From contig NZ_LGEK01000021.1 of NCBI RefSeq assembly GCF_001636615.1, positions 1 to 61,415 of the forward strand: a DNA stretch of 61,415 nt, given 5' to 3'. This document shows, piece after piece, positions 47,887 through 58,060 of this stretch; the stretch's first letter is position 1; every line of letters begins with the position of its first letter. A program made the position numbers and the translations under genes. Source of the DNA: Mucilaginibacter sp. L294 (lineage in GTDB: Bacteria > Bacteroidota > Bacteroidia > Sphingobacteriales > Sphingobacteriaceae). Under the pieces are notes generated by a model that saw only the letters and a list, made by a program, of their open reading frames with translations, was not told the origin of the DNA and made no database searches.

Positions 47887-48733
47887 CCCCTCGTTGTTTA
47901 AGTAGCTCGTATACCTTAATATCTATCATCATCCTAAACCAAAACCCTTGTAAAAAATGAAAAACGAACCCTGTTTTGCCGTCCAAAAAACCAAGCTTTA
48001 TAAAATACCTGATAAAGAAATATACTATCGGCCGTATAAACAACGGGAACGATTCATACTTTTTTTTCATATAACGCCTTCGTTGCATGGGGTTGCCCCA
48101 AAACCTTGGCTTTATTAGCTGCACATCATTTTTACTGTCTCTTTGCTCAAACTGGTATTGTGCCTCAAGTGTAGCCCAATGGTTATGCCTGGTTACAAAG
48201 GTGTTAACAGAGTCGGTAATTATATCTAATATATCACTTTTTAATATCTGTGTTTTACCGGTGATGAGAAAATGCTGATCATATAGTTTTTCTTCGCAAC
48301 TGCCAAACCCGTTTCTAAACATATTGGCATGGTAAGTAGGGTAGTGCCCACCATATTTTATCCATTTATCCATAAATATAGTACGGCGGCTTATCAAAAA
48401 GCCGTTTAAATCGGGCGGCGTCTGTTTTGCCAAAATTAAGTTAAGTTCATTGGCAAGTTCCGGGCTAACGCGGTGGTCGGCATCAAGGTTAAGGATCCAG
48501 TTACCATTTAGCGTTAAATTTTTTAATGCCCAGTTACGCTGTGCCGCATAATTTTCAAATGGATGGGTATTGATATTAGACGTATATCGGTGGCAGATGG
48601 ATAGGGTGTTATCAGTTGAACCCGAATCAACAATGTGGATTGTTGCATTAAGGGGCAAAATGCTTTGTAAGCACGCCTCAATGTTTTTTTCCTCGTTAAA
48701 AGTTAAAATTATAATGTCTAAACTTTCAATCAC
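47873..48733 (-). CDS. Glycosyltransferase family 2 (WaaE-like)
   Basis: 286 aa. MIESLDIIILTFNEEKNIEACLQSI, VDSGSTDNT and ILNLDADHRVSPEL make a GT-A fold. The C-terminus (RRRYMKKKYESFPLFIRPIVYFFIRYF) is amphipathic and membrane-associated. It may add a sugar to a lipid-linked chain. Start is GTG at 48733. Followed immediately by the exosortase gene. Confidence 0.88.
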   Translation of the reverse strand: MIESLDIIILTFNEEKNIEACLQSILPLNATIHIVDSGSTDNTLSICHRYTSNINTHPFENYAAQRNWALKNLTLNGNWILNLDADHRVSPELANELNLILAKQTPPDLNGFLISRRTIFMDKWIKYGGHYPTYHANMFRNGFGSCEEKLYDQHFLITGKTQILKSDILDIITDSVNTFVTRHNHWATLEAQYQFEQRDSKNDVQLIKPRFWGNPMQRRRYMKKKYESFPLFIRPIVYFFIRYFIKLGFLDGKTGFVFHFLQGFWFRMMIDIKVYELLKQRGDESR

Positions 48734-48745
48734 TTTAGGGTTAGT

Positions 48746-49912
48746 TTAATGATCATTGCTCTCTAAAGGTAAAACAGAATTAGTGGTTACTTGCTGATAA
48801 AAATGGATGTATCTCTGTACTAATTTATCGGCTGAAAAATGTTGCCGTATTATACCCGGCGCATTTTTCCTGATATATAGTAGTGCCGGGCGGTTATTGC
48901 CAATAGCATTAATGGCGTTACTGATTGAGCCGGCCGTAGTTTGGCATATCCAACCCAATTTATTTTCGGCTACGTAATCAGCAAGGCCAACATTTTCGCT
49001 TATCAATACAGGGGTGCCAACACTTAAACTTTCAATAACCGCATTGCCAAAGTTTTCATCATACGATGGTAGTATGAACAGGTCTTGTGAACCAAGCAAA
49101 TCAAATTTGTCATCGTTATAAAACCCGGCCCAAATCACCTTTGCGGCTATCTCCCAATCAGTTAACTGCGCTTTTAAATGATCAATATAGGCCTGATGCC
49201 CGTTGCCGGCAATGGTAAGCTTAAACGGCACAGTTATTAGCTTAAGAGATTCAAGCAAAATATCAAGCCCCTTTTTTTCTTCGATACGAGAAAAAAAGAT
49301 GAGGTTTAGTATATCTGTTGCAGGTTGTGTTGTATTGGGAATAGTTACCGGTAGCTTAACAAAATTTGGTATAGTGGTTACGCTAACCGGCTTTAACAAT
49401 TGGTGTATCGCATCACTCTCTCTTTGTGATGTAGCGTGTATATGGCATTTTTGCAGCAGCCTTTTACCTAATAAGTTATGTATAAGCCCTTTTTTGCCTA
49501 TATTTTTATTGGAGAATGAGTAAGGGCTTAATGTACCTCGCGGAGACACTATAACCGGTATATTTTTAACCAAAGCAAGCAAACACGCAAATACTGATAC
49601 CAGGTTCCACCAGGCATGGATATGTATTACGTCAAATTCTTTTGCCCTGTTACGTACGGCATTTAACAATGCAGGCGAAAGGTGGGTATGATCTTTAGTG
49701 ATCCGTTTAAAATAAGTTACCGTTACGCCGTCAATAAGCTGGGGGGTATTCGGTCCTACGGGTAGTTCGCTTGGGCCATTAGCGGTGGTGGTAAATACTT
49801 CAGTATGTACATTTGCTTTAGTTAACTCTTCGCATAACATAGCTACCGACATGGTTGGCCCACCATAAATGTAAGCAGGTTTATAAGCGGCTATGATGTG
49901 GAGTACCCTCAA
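48746..49912 (-). CDS. Glycosyltransferase family 4 (exosortase-associated type)
   Basis: 388 aa, GT-B fold. AYKPAYIYGGPTMSVAMLCEEL is the N-terminal glycine-rich loop and PSYDENFGNAVIESLSVGTPVLISENVG is the nucleotide-sugar E-x7-E region. Start is TTG at 49912, which overlaps the TGA of the Wzy-like gene as TTGA. It is likely the exosortase-linked GT group seen with XrtY, by position. Sugar unknown. Confidence 0.87.
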   Translation of the reverse strand: MRVLHIIAAYKPAYIYGGPTMSVAMLCEELTKANVHTEVFTTTANGPSELPVGPNTPQLIDGVTVTYFKRITKDHTHLSPALLNAVRNRAKEFDVIHIHAWWNLVSVFACLLALVKNIPVIVSPRGTLSPYSFSNKNIGKKGLIHNLLGKRLLQKCHIHATSQRESDAIHQLLKPVSVTTIPNFVKLPVTIPNTTQPATDILNLIFFSRIEEKKGLDILLESLKLITVPFKLTIAGNGHQAYIDHLKAQLTDWEIAAKVIWAGFYNDDKFDLLGSQDLFILPSYDENFGNAVIESLSVGTPVLISENVGLADYVAENKLGWICQTTAGSISNAINAIGNNRPALLYIRKNAPGIIRQHFSADKLVQRYIHFYQQVTTNSVLPLESNDH

Positions 49913-51309
49913 ACCCTTTTTAAAAATTTGGTTGCCAACAATATGCGTTGAAGAATAAGCATAGTTACAAAACTCCAGAATACCGAGTTGATAATAAATT
50001 CAAAGCTTATCCCCCGCCATAGTATCTGGAACAAACCACTAAATATTAATGCAGTACCTAGGATATAGCCACCAAAAAGCTGTTCGGCTTTTATGGAGAT
50101 AAGCTGCGCAATTGCCCCGTATGCAAATAAGGATATAAATACACCCAATAAGCCACCTGATAAATAAGCATCTACAATAAACGCCGGTTTAGCTGAAACT
50201 ACAGATAACCGGTTGACCACCCCGGCATCGTATACCCGTTCCATAACCAATTCTTCCGTAACCGGTTTTTGCGGCCATAGCACACGCGGCACAATAACGA
50301 TAAGCGATTGCTGCAATAATTTTGTGCCATAAAAATCAATGTTTTGTGGTGTTGATTGCACAAATGTTGTAAACATATCTATTTCGCTAAGCCGGTATGC
50401 AAAAAATGTCCAGTTAGACTCATCAGAGTCATTATTTAAAGCTGCATCCAATGCTATTTGTGAAGATTCGTCAGCGTCAACATCTCCTGCCCAGGCGTTT
50501 TGGCGGAAACTGCTTACATATGCCGGTAAAAATATAAAGGCAGCGAAAAGTAAAGGAACAAATATGAGGGTGATAATTCTTTTGTAATTTGGATATAAAA
50601 AAACAGCCAGTACCAGTAAGCTGATGATGATGGGCTCTTTAAATCCCGATAGGAACGCCTGGTATAGGTTAAATAAGTAGAGTATACTACAAATAATAGT
50701 GTTGATGGATTTTTGTAGGGGGATGGCAAAAGCCAGGGCAAGTGTGCATGCAATAAAGCTCAGGGAACTGAATTGAAAGGCAAATTGTGTTAGCCCGGGA
50801 GTTTTAAGAAAAGCTATCGAAACCGGGAAGCCAATAAGTGCTACCTTTAATAATAAGTTGGCAAGAGCGTCCTTCTCAATGTAATATTTTTTCTTTTCAG
50901 GATATTTCATAAACAGGAGTATCCCGGTAACAAAGGCCGCGTGGCCCAGGCAATAATAACGCTGGCATTGGGCCGTAAGCATAAGCCTGCTTTGGTCTGG
51001 TAAAAAAAACGTGTTTGTTTTCTTGAAATCGCTATAGCCTATTACATCAAAAAAATAAAATATTGAAGTACAGCACATAAAGCCGGCAAAAATTATCTGC
51101 ATGATAAACAGGGGACGCATAAGCTGCTCGCTAACGTTCCTGTCATCAGGTATAGGTTTTACCCAGCCGGTTAATGTAATATAAAATATGAAGAACGAAC
51201 CCAGCCAGGCAATAAAATAGGATATGGTAGCATCAGCGCTAAATACCCAAGCTAACAGCCATGGAAGGTATAACGCTAAATATCTTTCGGGCTTATTTGT
51301 ATTACGCAT
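49909..51309 (-). CDS. Exosortase-associated Wzy-like polymerase
   Basis: 466 aa, about 12 membrane helices with a large extracytoplasmic loop (SFRQNAWAGDVDADESSQIALDAALNNDSDESNWTFFAYRLSEIDMFTTFVQSTP) that has PRVLWPQKP near its end. Such loops occur in O-antigen polymerases/ligases. The gene neighbours the exosortase and fits the XrtY-associated Wzy-like family. It may polymerise repeat units on the periplasmic side. Confidence 0.82.
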   Translation of the reverse strand: MRNTNKPERYLALYLPWLLAWVFSADATISYFIAWLGSFFIFYITLTGWVKPIPDDRNVSEQLMRPLFIMQIIFAGFMCCTSIFYFFDVIGYSDFKKTNTFFLPDQSRLMLTAQCQRYYCLGHAAFVTGILLFMKYPEKKKYYIEKDALANLLLKVALIGFPVSIAFLKTPGLTQFAFQFSSLSFIACTLALAFAIPLQKSINTIICSILYLFNLYQAFLSGFKEPIIISLLVLAVFLYPNYKRIITLIFVPLLFAAFIFLPAYVSSFRQNAWAGDVDADESSQIALDAALNNDSDESNWTFFAYRLSEIDMFTTFVQSTPQNIDFYGTKLLQQSLIVIVPRVLWPQKPVTEELVMERVYDAGVVNRLSVVSAKPAFIVDAYLSGGLLGVFISLFAYGAIAQLISIKAEQLFGGYILGTALIFSGLFQILWRGISFEFIINSVFWSFVTMLILQRILLATKFLKRV

Positions 51310-51428
51310 TGGAGATTAGCATGCAAAACAGATTTATATCGCTTATCTGTGCCGATGGACTAAATAAATGTAATAACCTTTCTTTACCGGGTAAATCCCG
51401 GGTATAGATAAAGGCGGGTTTTATACGG

Positions 51429-52589
51429 TCAGTCCGGTTCATTTAATAGTTTGTTTTCAATTGCTTCGGCAATTGCGGTAAAGTTCCACTTTTGTATAAT
51501 AATGCCCGAGTTTTTGCCGTACTCCTGTAACACTGTTTTAGAACGGGTCAGCACGGTTAAAGCTTCTGTAAGGCTTTTTTCATCGTTGTTTTTAAAAATG
51601 GCCCCGTTATAGTTCTCTTTTACCAGGTCAGCGGCGCAGCCAACTTTATCAGATACTAATATAGCTTTATTACAGGCCATGGCCTCATTAACTGACAGCC
51701 CCCAGGTTTCGGATACAGATGGTAAGCAATAAATATCCGCCGCGTGGAAAACTACCGGGATATCCGCTTGGTTTACAAAATCAATAAAGTGAATATTGTC
51801 TCTCGCAATACTTAAATCCGCTTGTGATTTCAATACATGCTCATTAATGCCGTTACCAACTAAAAGTAAATGCACGTTTGGCTTATTTAAATTTGCTACA
51901 GCAGCAACCAATAACTTTAAATTTTTAACAGGCTCAAATTTGCCTGCGAAAACGATCAAGATGTCTTCGGAAGATAGGTTTAATGACCTCCTGAACCTAT
52001 CTGTATCAGCTGAGCGGCTGATTTTAAAACGATCGTTATCAATGGCGTGCGATGCAAAGGTTAACTGCGAATCTTGCAGCCCATATTTTTTAAAATAAGC
52101 TTTGTTATTGACGCCAACGTAAAACGCATGAGTTATGTGCCTGTATACCCATTTAAGATAGATGCTTTTTACGAGCTCTTTTACAAAAGTAGTATAATTT
52201 AAAAGCGTTGAATCTCCGCGGAAGTAAACAGGTACCTTGTTTTTAAAATAGCGCAGAACCTTTAAATGACTGGTATAATTCCACCCAAAAACCAGTATCG
52301 CATCAGGTTGAAATCGCATTATCCGGTTGATCAGTTCGGGGGTGATGATGCCTTTAGGATGGTGAGAACCAGGCGTAGCCGAAGTATTTTCTGCCCACTC
52401 ATAATCATATCCATCTAAAAGGGGAATATCCCACACGATGTTTTTTGAAAAACCAGGATCGTAATTAGCGGGCTGTTGTCCCAAAGTATAATACACCCTG
52501 ACCGCTATTAAATCGCGCTGTTGTAGCAATTTAAATATTGGCGCGTAATATTGTATGGGATGTGTAGTAACTATTGCTAACTTTTTCAA
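51429..52589 (-). CDS. Glycosyltransferase family 4
   Basis: 386 aa. AIVTTHPIQYYAPIFKLL is the typical start and LPSVSETWGLSVNEAMACNKAILVSDKVG is the donor-binding motif. Start is TTG at 52589, overlapping the preceding gene's TGA (TTGA). Sugar unknown. Confidence 0.88.
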   Translation of the reverse strand: MKKLAIVTTHPIQYYAPIFKLLQQRDLIAVRVYYTLGQQPANYDPGFSKNIVWDIPLLDGYDYEWAENTSATPGSHHPKGIITPELINRIMRFQPDAILVFGWNYTSHLKVLRYFKNKVPVYFRGDSTLLNYTTFVKELVKSIYLKWVYRHITHAFYVGVNNKAYFKKYGLQDSQLTFASHAIDNDRFKISRSADTDRFRRSLNLSSEDILIVFAGKFEPVKNLKLLVAAVANLNKPNVHLLLVGNGINEHVLKSQADLSIARDNIHFIDFVNQADIPVVFHAADIYCLPSVSETWGLSVNEAMACNKAILVSDKVGCAADLVKENYNGAIFKNNDEKSLTEALTVLTRSKTVLQEYGKNSGIIIQKWNFTAIAEAIENKLLNEPD

Positions 52590-53665
52590 GCGGTGTTTAG
52601 GTTACTTTGATTAAAAAAGGGTTTTTCTAACAAGTTATAACTTAATAAGGATATCGGGTATAAAATTGCATTTGCTATAACAGTTGTTATTATGGGGGCT
52701 ACTAACCCGCCTATGTCAGGTAAGAAAGTTTTAAAAGAATATACAGCTACAGGTATAATGGCCACATGCCATAAATAAAAACTATAAGATATTTTACCAA
52801 GGTTTTTAAAAAAGATATTGCCTAAAATCTTCCCTAACCATCCATCCGAAGTTAGAGTAAGATACAATATAGCCGCCAGCCCGCCACCCATAACCGTAAA
52901 GCCGATAAGTTTTAACAAATTATAATGATATGGGAGTAAACTAAGTACAGGTTTTGACAAGAGCGTTCTGCCTGTAAAAACAACAACCAATGATACGATA
53001 AGCCAGAGTACCTGGTTTTTTAAACGGGGCAGATCGCTTAGCATTAGTTTGGCTACAATTACGCCCCAACCAAATTCAACACCGCGAAACATGATCTGAT
53101 CTGTTATTAGGTCTGCGTTGTTTTTAAGAATAAATACAGAGATAACAGCTGCTAAAAACAGCGTGCAAAATATAATGGAAACGATATTCCTGAACCCTAT
53201 TTTATGCTGATATATTAAAATAAATGGTACTAGCAGGTAAAATTGCCACTCAACCCCTAAGGTCCAAAAATGTGCTGCAACGTTGTATTTTGGGAGTAGA
53301 GAGTTAAAAAAAAACGTGCTCGTAAACAATTTGCCAAAAACAAACTTGTAATTATTATCAAGGATAAGATACGCTATAGTTGCTACGTAAAATGCAGGTG
53401 ATAAGCGGATCCATCTTTTTTTGATGAAACGGGCATAGTCGAGATAAGAAAAATCTGTTTTATACGCATAAAAGTAATACATGCAAAAACCGCTGATAAC
53501 AAAAAATAAGTCGACACCGTTACCACCTATGGCTAAAAAGTTGGTGATATCAATCCCTGCGATATAAAAGCGTGGGTTTCCAAAAGTGGTCCAGGTGTGG
53601 ATCCATAAAACGCCCTGCGCTGCTAAAAACCTCAATCCATCAATTGAACGTATTCTTGTCTTCAC
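52586..53665 (-). CDS. Acyltransferase family 3 (OafA/YrhL-like)
   Basis: 359 aa, about ten membrane helices. RSIDGLRFLAAQGVLWIHTW carries the conserved Arg and His, and DLFFVISGFCMYYFY is the family motif. It O-acetylates or acylates the polysaccharide from the membrane. Start is GTG at 53665, 26 bp inside the preceding gene. Confidence 0.9.
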   Translation of the reverse strand: MKTRIRSIDGLRFLAAQGVLWIHTWTTFGNPRFYIAGIDITNFLAIGGNGVDLFFVISGFCMYYFYAYKTDFSYLDYARFIKKRWIRLSPAFYVATIAYLILDNNYKFVFGKLFTSTFFFNSLLPKYNVAAHFWTLGVEWQFYLLVPFILIYQHKIGFRNIVSIIFCTLFLAAVISVFILKNNADLITDQIMFRGVEFGWGVIVAKLMLSDLPRLKNQVLWLIVSLVVVFTGRTLLSKPVLSLLPYHYNLLKLIGFTVMGGGLAAILYLTLTSDGWLGKILGNIFFKNLGKISYSFYLWHVAIIPVAVYSFKTFLPDIGGLVAPIITTVIANAILYPISLLSYNLLEKPFFNQSNLNTA

Positions 53666-54965
53666 TATTTTGTATTACTTGATTAAACATTGCCACCTGT
53701 TGCAGAGCTAAACACCGTGCGCTGTAATTGTCAAATTCGTTGGTTAACTGTATGTTCTGAAAATCGCCATCAGCCCAGCCGGTAAGTAATGCATAAAGCT
53801 TATTATCTGTAGCACCATCTTCGCCCGAAATGCTTAAAACTGTGACATAAAGGGTGCATTGGTTTAATATAGAAACCACACTGCTTTGGCTGTTAAATAT
53901 GGCCAGCAACGGTTTTTGGGTTAATAGATAGGGGTATATTTTTGATGCTGTATAATTCGGATCATCCGAACCGGGGATAAATAAGGCATCGGCTTGTTGC
54001 AAGGTGAGCAAGGTATGGTAATAACTTATCCTATCGGTAATTTCAATAACACTATTTTGCACACCATATTCTTGGGCTATAGGCAGTACGCTTGGTATGC
54101 CCTGCCCGGTGGGCGCATAGCTGGTGCCAATAAAGTAAAAGCGAAGTTTATTGAATAAGCCGGGGTTGGTATCCAGTGCTCTTTTTAGCGTTTTAAATAA
54201 AACAGCAAGCGCCTTATACATATCTGCCCCGCCACGCCCAATGTAAACTATATTTTTAAATGCCGGATTTAACAGAGGTGGGAAGCTTTCACGGTTATCG
54301 GCTGCAATTTTCAGATCGGGCGAGTAAGCACCAAAAGTAATGGTTGCGTGGGGAATGTTTTTTATGTGTGGATATCTGTTCTTTAAAATTGTTATATAAT
54401 TTTCTGATACACTTATTAAACCATCAACGCTTTTCATGGCAATTGGCTCCAGGTATTTATTTAAACGGTAGGAGAACCAGTATTTAGGTGGCTGCTGTTG
54501 CTTTGGTTTATCCTTGTAATAGTTGGAATGCCAGGGGTCCTGCATATCTATAATGTAAGGTACCCCAAAACGCTTTTTCCAATAAGCGCCCAATATGCAA
54601 AGCGGGAACTGCGTGGTTGAAAAATATATCAGGTCGAATTTTTGTGTTTTTAGTAATAGGTTTACCCTTTTACGATAATACCACATGGAGCGTAAGGCCA
54701 GGCTACCCAAACCAAATTTCGAGGTCCAGCTTTTGTTCAGTGCCTTTACTTTATGTATTTTAATATCAGAAGGGATACTTTGCAGTAGTAGCCTATCCCG
54801 TACTATTTCAGAGTATGCTTCGTCAACCACTACTACTTCAGCATCCCAGCCAAATTCTTTGAAATAGGGCAAACTCATACGCACGCGCTGCATATCTGCT
54901 GCGTTTTGAGGAGGGAAATGTGGCGAAATGATAAGGACTTTAATGACTATGGTTTTGTGGTACAA
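53640..54965 (-). CDS. Glycosyltransferase family 4-like, start uncertain
   Basis: 441 aa from TTG 54965. IKVLIISPHFPPQNAADMQRVRMSLPYFKEFGW is the family start and KNIVYIGRGGADMYKALAVLF the C-terminal domain. The E-x7-E region is degenerate (IPGSDDPNYTASKIYPYLL), so the donor could differ. No ATG lies before residue 25. The natural start is TTG 54965 or an ATT just before KVLIIS (which would be rare). Overlaps the preceding gene by 19 bp. Confidence 0.8.
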   Translation of the reverse strand: MYHKTIVIKVLIISPHFPPQNAADMQRVRMSLPYFKEFGWDAEVVVVDEAYSEIVRDRLLLQSIPSDIKIHKVKALNKSWTSKFGLGSLALRSMWYYRKRVNLLLKTQKFDLIYFSTTQFPLCILGAYWKKRFGVPYIIDMQDPWHSNYYKDKPKQQQPPKYWFSYRLNKYLEPIAMKSVDGLISVSENYITILKNRYPHIKNIPHATITFGAYSPDLKIAADNRESFPPLLNPAFKNIVYIGRGGADMYKALAVLFKTLKRALDTNPGLFNKLRFYFIGTSYAPTGQGIPSVLPIAQEYGVQNSVIEITDRISYYHTLLTLQQADALFIPGSDDPNYTASKIYPYLLTQKPLLAIFNSQSSVVSILNQCTLYVTVLSISGEDGATDNKLYALLTGWADGDFQNIQLTNEFDNYSARCLALQQVAMFNQVIQNSEDKNTFN

Positions 54966-56080
54966 ACATGCTCAATAAACGTACGCAATTTATCGGCATA
55001 GTGTTTAAGGTCAAAATTGCTGCTATTAGCTTCAACAGAGGTTTTTAATTCAGTAAGGTATCTGGGTGAACTTAGTGCCTTTATTATAGCATTTACAAAT
55101 GATGCCGGTGTGTTATCTTCGGTAATAATAGCGTGATGGCTCAATTCATAACCCCGTGTGCCGGCAGGCGTAGTAATAACCGGTATTCCCCAGTTAATAG
55201 CCTGGGCTAGTTTGGTTGATGAACCCCTGGCATACCAAAATACCGGATTTAAAAACACGGTCCAGGTTTTCGCCTCATTCATTAACTCTTCGTTACTAAG
55301 CCGGCCTTTATATTTTATAAAAGAATATTCTTTTTCAAGATCATGACCTATACTTTCTGGGCCGCCTACTACCACAAATTCGGTAGAAACTTTGCTTTTT
55401 TTAAGTTCGGCTGCTAAAAGCTTTATACCGGTAATGTTTGGTAAATGGTTTAATGTACCAACAAAACCTATCCGTTTATTATTTTGCTGCCAATTAATAA
55501 AAGTTGGGCTTAATATGCGTGGTAGGTATAATATTTGTTTAGCACCTATCCAATTATTAATATGTATCTCGGGCTTGCTTATAACTATCACCCCATCTAA
55601 ATTATTGAACAGGTGTTTCTCGTATACAAGCAGTTTACCCAACCGCCAAGTACTTATAAATGATATTTTGTGTGTTTTTGTAATATCATGCAGGTAATCG
55701 CCACTTTCGTTACCATGCGAAAGGCATATAAATTTCACATCTGCCGGAAGGTTTTTCTTTAAATCACTAACCCAATGCGCCAGGTTGAGTTGATTAAATA
55801 GCACCAGTTTAATTTTATCGATTTTAACGCGCTCAACAATATCTTTTATATACAAATTAATATCATATATGCTGTAAGGCCCAATGCCAAGCCTTATTTT
55901 TATTCTATTGATGATTGTAACCGCAGGCCTTACCTTAAAAAGATCAACCGGGTAGCCAGCGTTTTCAAAATAAGTAATAAATTCGTTGGTGCATAACTGT
56001 ACACCACCCGGTATGACATAGTCGGTGTTTGATCTATCCGTAATAAATAACACATTTGGTGAATTGCTTTGCATCGGCAC
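54947..56080 (-). CDS. Glycosyltransferase family 4
   Basis: 377 aa from GTG 56080 (or the ATG two codons later). NVLFITDRSNTDYVIPGGVQLCTNEFITYFENAGY is the acceptor domain, and RIGFVGTLNHLPNITGIKLL and FLNPVFWYARGSSTKLAQAINWGIPVITTPAGTRGYEL the donor side. Role: chain extension in the polysaccharide repeat. Confidence 0.85.
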   Translation of the reverse strand: MPMQSNSPNVLFITDRSNTDYVIPGGVQLCTNEFITYFENAGYPVDLFKVRPAVTIINRIKIRLGIGPYSIYDINLYIKDIVERVKIDKIKLVLFNQLNLAHWVSDLKKNLPADVKFICLSHGNESGDYLHDITKTHKISFISTWRLGKLLVYEKHLFNNLDGVIVISKPEIHINNWIGAKQILYLPRILSPTFINWQQNNKRIGFVGTLNHLPNITGIKLLAAELKKSKVSTEFVVVGGPESIGHDLEKEYSFIKYKGRLSNEELMNEAKTWTVFLNPVFWYARGSSTKLAQAINWGIPVITTPAGTRGYELSHHAIITEDNTPASFVNAIIKALSSPRYLTELKTSVEANSSNFDLKHYADKLRTFIEHVCTTKP

Positions 56081-56087
56081 TATTACT

Positions 56088-57110
56088 TTATTGACCTGTT
56101 AATGACAAGTACTCTTGAGCTGTTTTTTTTATATTAAACCTTTGCATTGCCTGCTGTCTGCAGGCTTGTCTTGATATAATCCCTAGGTTGTTTACTGCGT
56201 ATATCATTTGCCTTACATCGGTAGTGATAAAACCTGTTATACCCTCGTTAACCACTTCTGGCACAGAACCCCTGTTAAACGCAATTACCGGTGTGCCGCA
56301 GGCCATAGCTTCAATCATAACAATACCGAATGGCTCGTCCCATTCAATAGGGAATAGTAATGCCTTTGCTTTGCCCAAGTATTCGTTTTTGTTAACATCA
56401 TCAAGAGCGCCAACATAAACTATTTGTTTACCATCAAACAGCGGCTCCAACTCATTTTTAAAATACTGATAATTATCGTCGGTGTCAGGGATATTTCCTG
56501 CTATAATAAGCTGACTATTAGTGGCTTTTGCAACAGCTATGGCTGTGTGTGCACCCTTAATGCGATCAAGCCGGCCTAAAAATATCAGAGGATCGCTATT
56601 TTTTATAGCGTTATTTAAATGATAAAGATCAAAATCGATGCAATTGTAAACGGTATGCCATTTACCAGCCACATTACCGGTAGATACACAATAGTTACTA
56701 CAGGCTGTAAATAATAAGTTACGGTTGGGTAAACGGTTTATGATTTTTATGCCACGCGCGGTTACTGGCCTTTGATAGCTCATTATTTTATACGCCTTTT
56801 GGTTTATAACAGGTAGCAGGTAAATAAGCCTGCCAAAATTATGTATAAGATCGAAATTTTTTCTGTTTTTACGCAGGTAGCTCCACACAAATAGTATGTT
56901 GTTATAAGCAGCAATTTTGGAATGTTTGGTTGTATTACTACCAAAGCTTATAGTTTTGCCACTACAATACGAGCCGGGGCCAGCCAATAAAGTTACCTGG
57001 TGGCCAAGTGCATGGTATTCTTCGGCCAAAAGATAAATTACCCGTTCAATACCTCCGTAATATACGGGAGGAACAGCTATACCCGGATCCATGATTAGCA
57101 AAATTTTCAC
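56088..57110 (-). CDS. Glycosyltransferase family 4
   Basis: 340 aa. KILLIMDPGIAVPPVYYGGIERVIYLLAEEYHALGHQVTLLAGPGS is the start, DPLIFLGRLDRIKGAHTAI and FPIEWDEPFGIVMIEAMACGTPVIAFNRGSVPEVVNEGITG the donor part. Start is GTG 57110, overlapping the preceding TGA as GTGA. Seven base pairs separate its stop from the next gene. Confidence 0.9.
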   Translation of the reverse strand: MKILLIMDPGIAVPPVYYGGIERVIYLLAEEYHALGHQVTLLAGPGSYCSGKTISFGSNTTKHSKIAAYNNILFVWSYLRKNRKNFDLIHNFGRLIYLLPVINQKAYKIMSYQRPVTARGIKIINRLPNRNLLFTACSNYCVSTGNVAGKWHTVYNCIDFDLYHLNNAIKNSDPLIFLGRLDRIKGAHTAIAVAKATNSQLIIAGNIPDTDDNYQYFKNELEPLFDGKQIVYVGALDDVNKNEYLGKAKALLFPIEWDEPFGIVMIEAMACGTPVIAFNRGSVPEVVNEGITGFITTDVRQMIYAVNNLGIISRQACRQQAMQRFNIKKTAQEYLSLTGQ

Positions 57111-58060
57111 GGATAAATGTTCTTAATTAGTTTTTTAATTTTTTTGGTGGCTTTCCATCCTATGAATGTAGACATGCATTTAGTTAACCCACCTGCGATA
57201 AATGGAACATCAGATCCACCATACTCTTTAATTTTATCTTCACTTTTCTTTATTAAATCTAAGTGGTCCGGATAAAAATCATATATAAAGTATTGGAAAG
57301 AATTTGCTGCTATTTTTTTTATGCGCTCACTATTTTCAAATTCTATTAAATGATTAGTGCCTAAAAGAGTAGAATTAAATGCCGATTGTGCGCCCTTTCT
57401 TGATTTGAGGCCGGATAATGAATTATGGATACCACTTCTGTAGTACAAAACAGCACCAGGCGTATATCTGATTTCGTTAGTATGGAGTAAAACCCGTATG
57501 AAAAATTCGAAGTCATTTATTAAGGATAAATCTTCGTTCCATAAGCCTGATACATTTAAAATTTTTCGAGGGATAAGAAACATTGCACACTGCAACATTG
57601 GTTGTTTGTTCGTCATTTCGGCCGCAAGCCATTCAATAGGCTCACAAGTTTTTGTTGGGATATTTTGTATTTTAAAACTCTGCAAATCGTTATTGTAAAA
57701 CCTTCCCCAGGGCGCTGAGGCAATTACATTATCCTGATTGTTTATCGTCTTAACCTGGTTTTCTAAAAAATTGCTGGAGAGTAAGTCATCTGCATCCATA
57801 AATTTAATTAACCTGCCATTTGAAAACGTATATGCGGCATTTGCAGCTGCACATTGGCCTTTATTGCTTTGATGATAAACTTTTATTCTGGGGTCTTTTA
57901 TTTGATCAAGCTGGTTTGCCGTATCATCTGTTGATCCATCGTTCACTACAATTAATTCCCAATTTTTATAGGACTGGTTTATAATAGAATTGACGGCCTC
58001 TCCTATAAACAGTTCTGCATTATAAGCTGGCATACATATTGAAACCAGAGGATCAGCCAT
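57107..58060 (-). CDS. Glycosyltransferase family 2
   Basis: 317 aa. LVSICMPAYNAELFIGEAVNSIINQSYKNWELIVVNDGSTDDTANQL and GRLIKFMDADDLLSSNFLE give a GT-A fold with the DADD metal site. Start ATG 58060. A 47-codon ORF just upstream overlaps its start. Confidence 0.92.
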   Translation of the reverse strand: MADPLVSICMPAYNAELFIGEAVNSIINQSYKNWELIVVNDGSTDDTANQLDQIKDPRIKVYHQSNKGQCAAANAAYTFSNGRLIKFMDADDLLSSNFLENQVKTINNQDNVIASAPWGRFYNNDLQSFKIQNIPTKTCEPIEWLAAEMTNKQPMLQCAMFLIPRKILNVSGLWNEDLSLINDFEFFIRVLLHTNEIRYTPGAVLYYRSGIHNSLSGLKSRKGAQSAFNSTLLGTNHLIEFENSERIKKIAANSFQYFIYDFYPDHLDLIKKSEDKIKEYGGSDVPFIAGGLTKCMSTFIGWKATKKIKKLIKNIYP

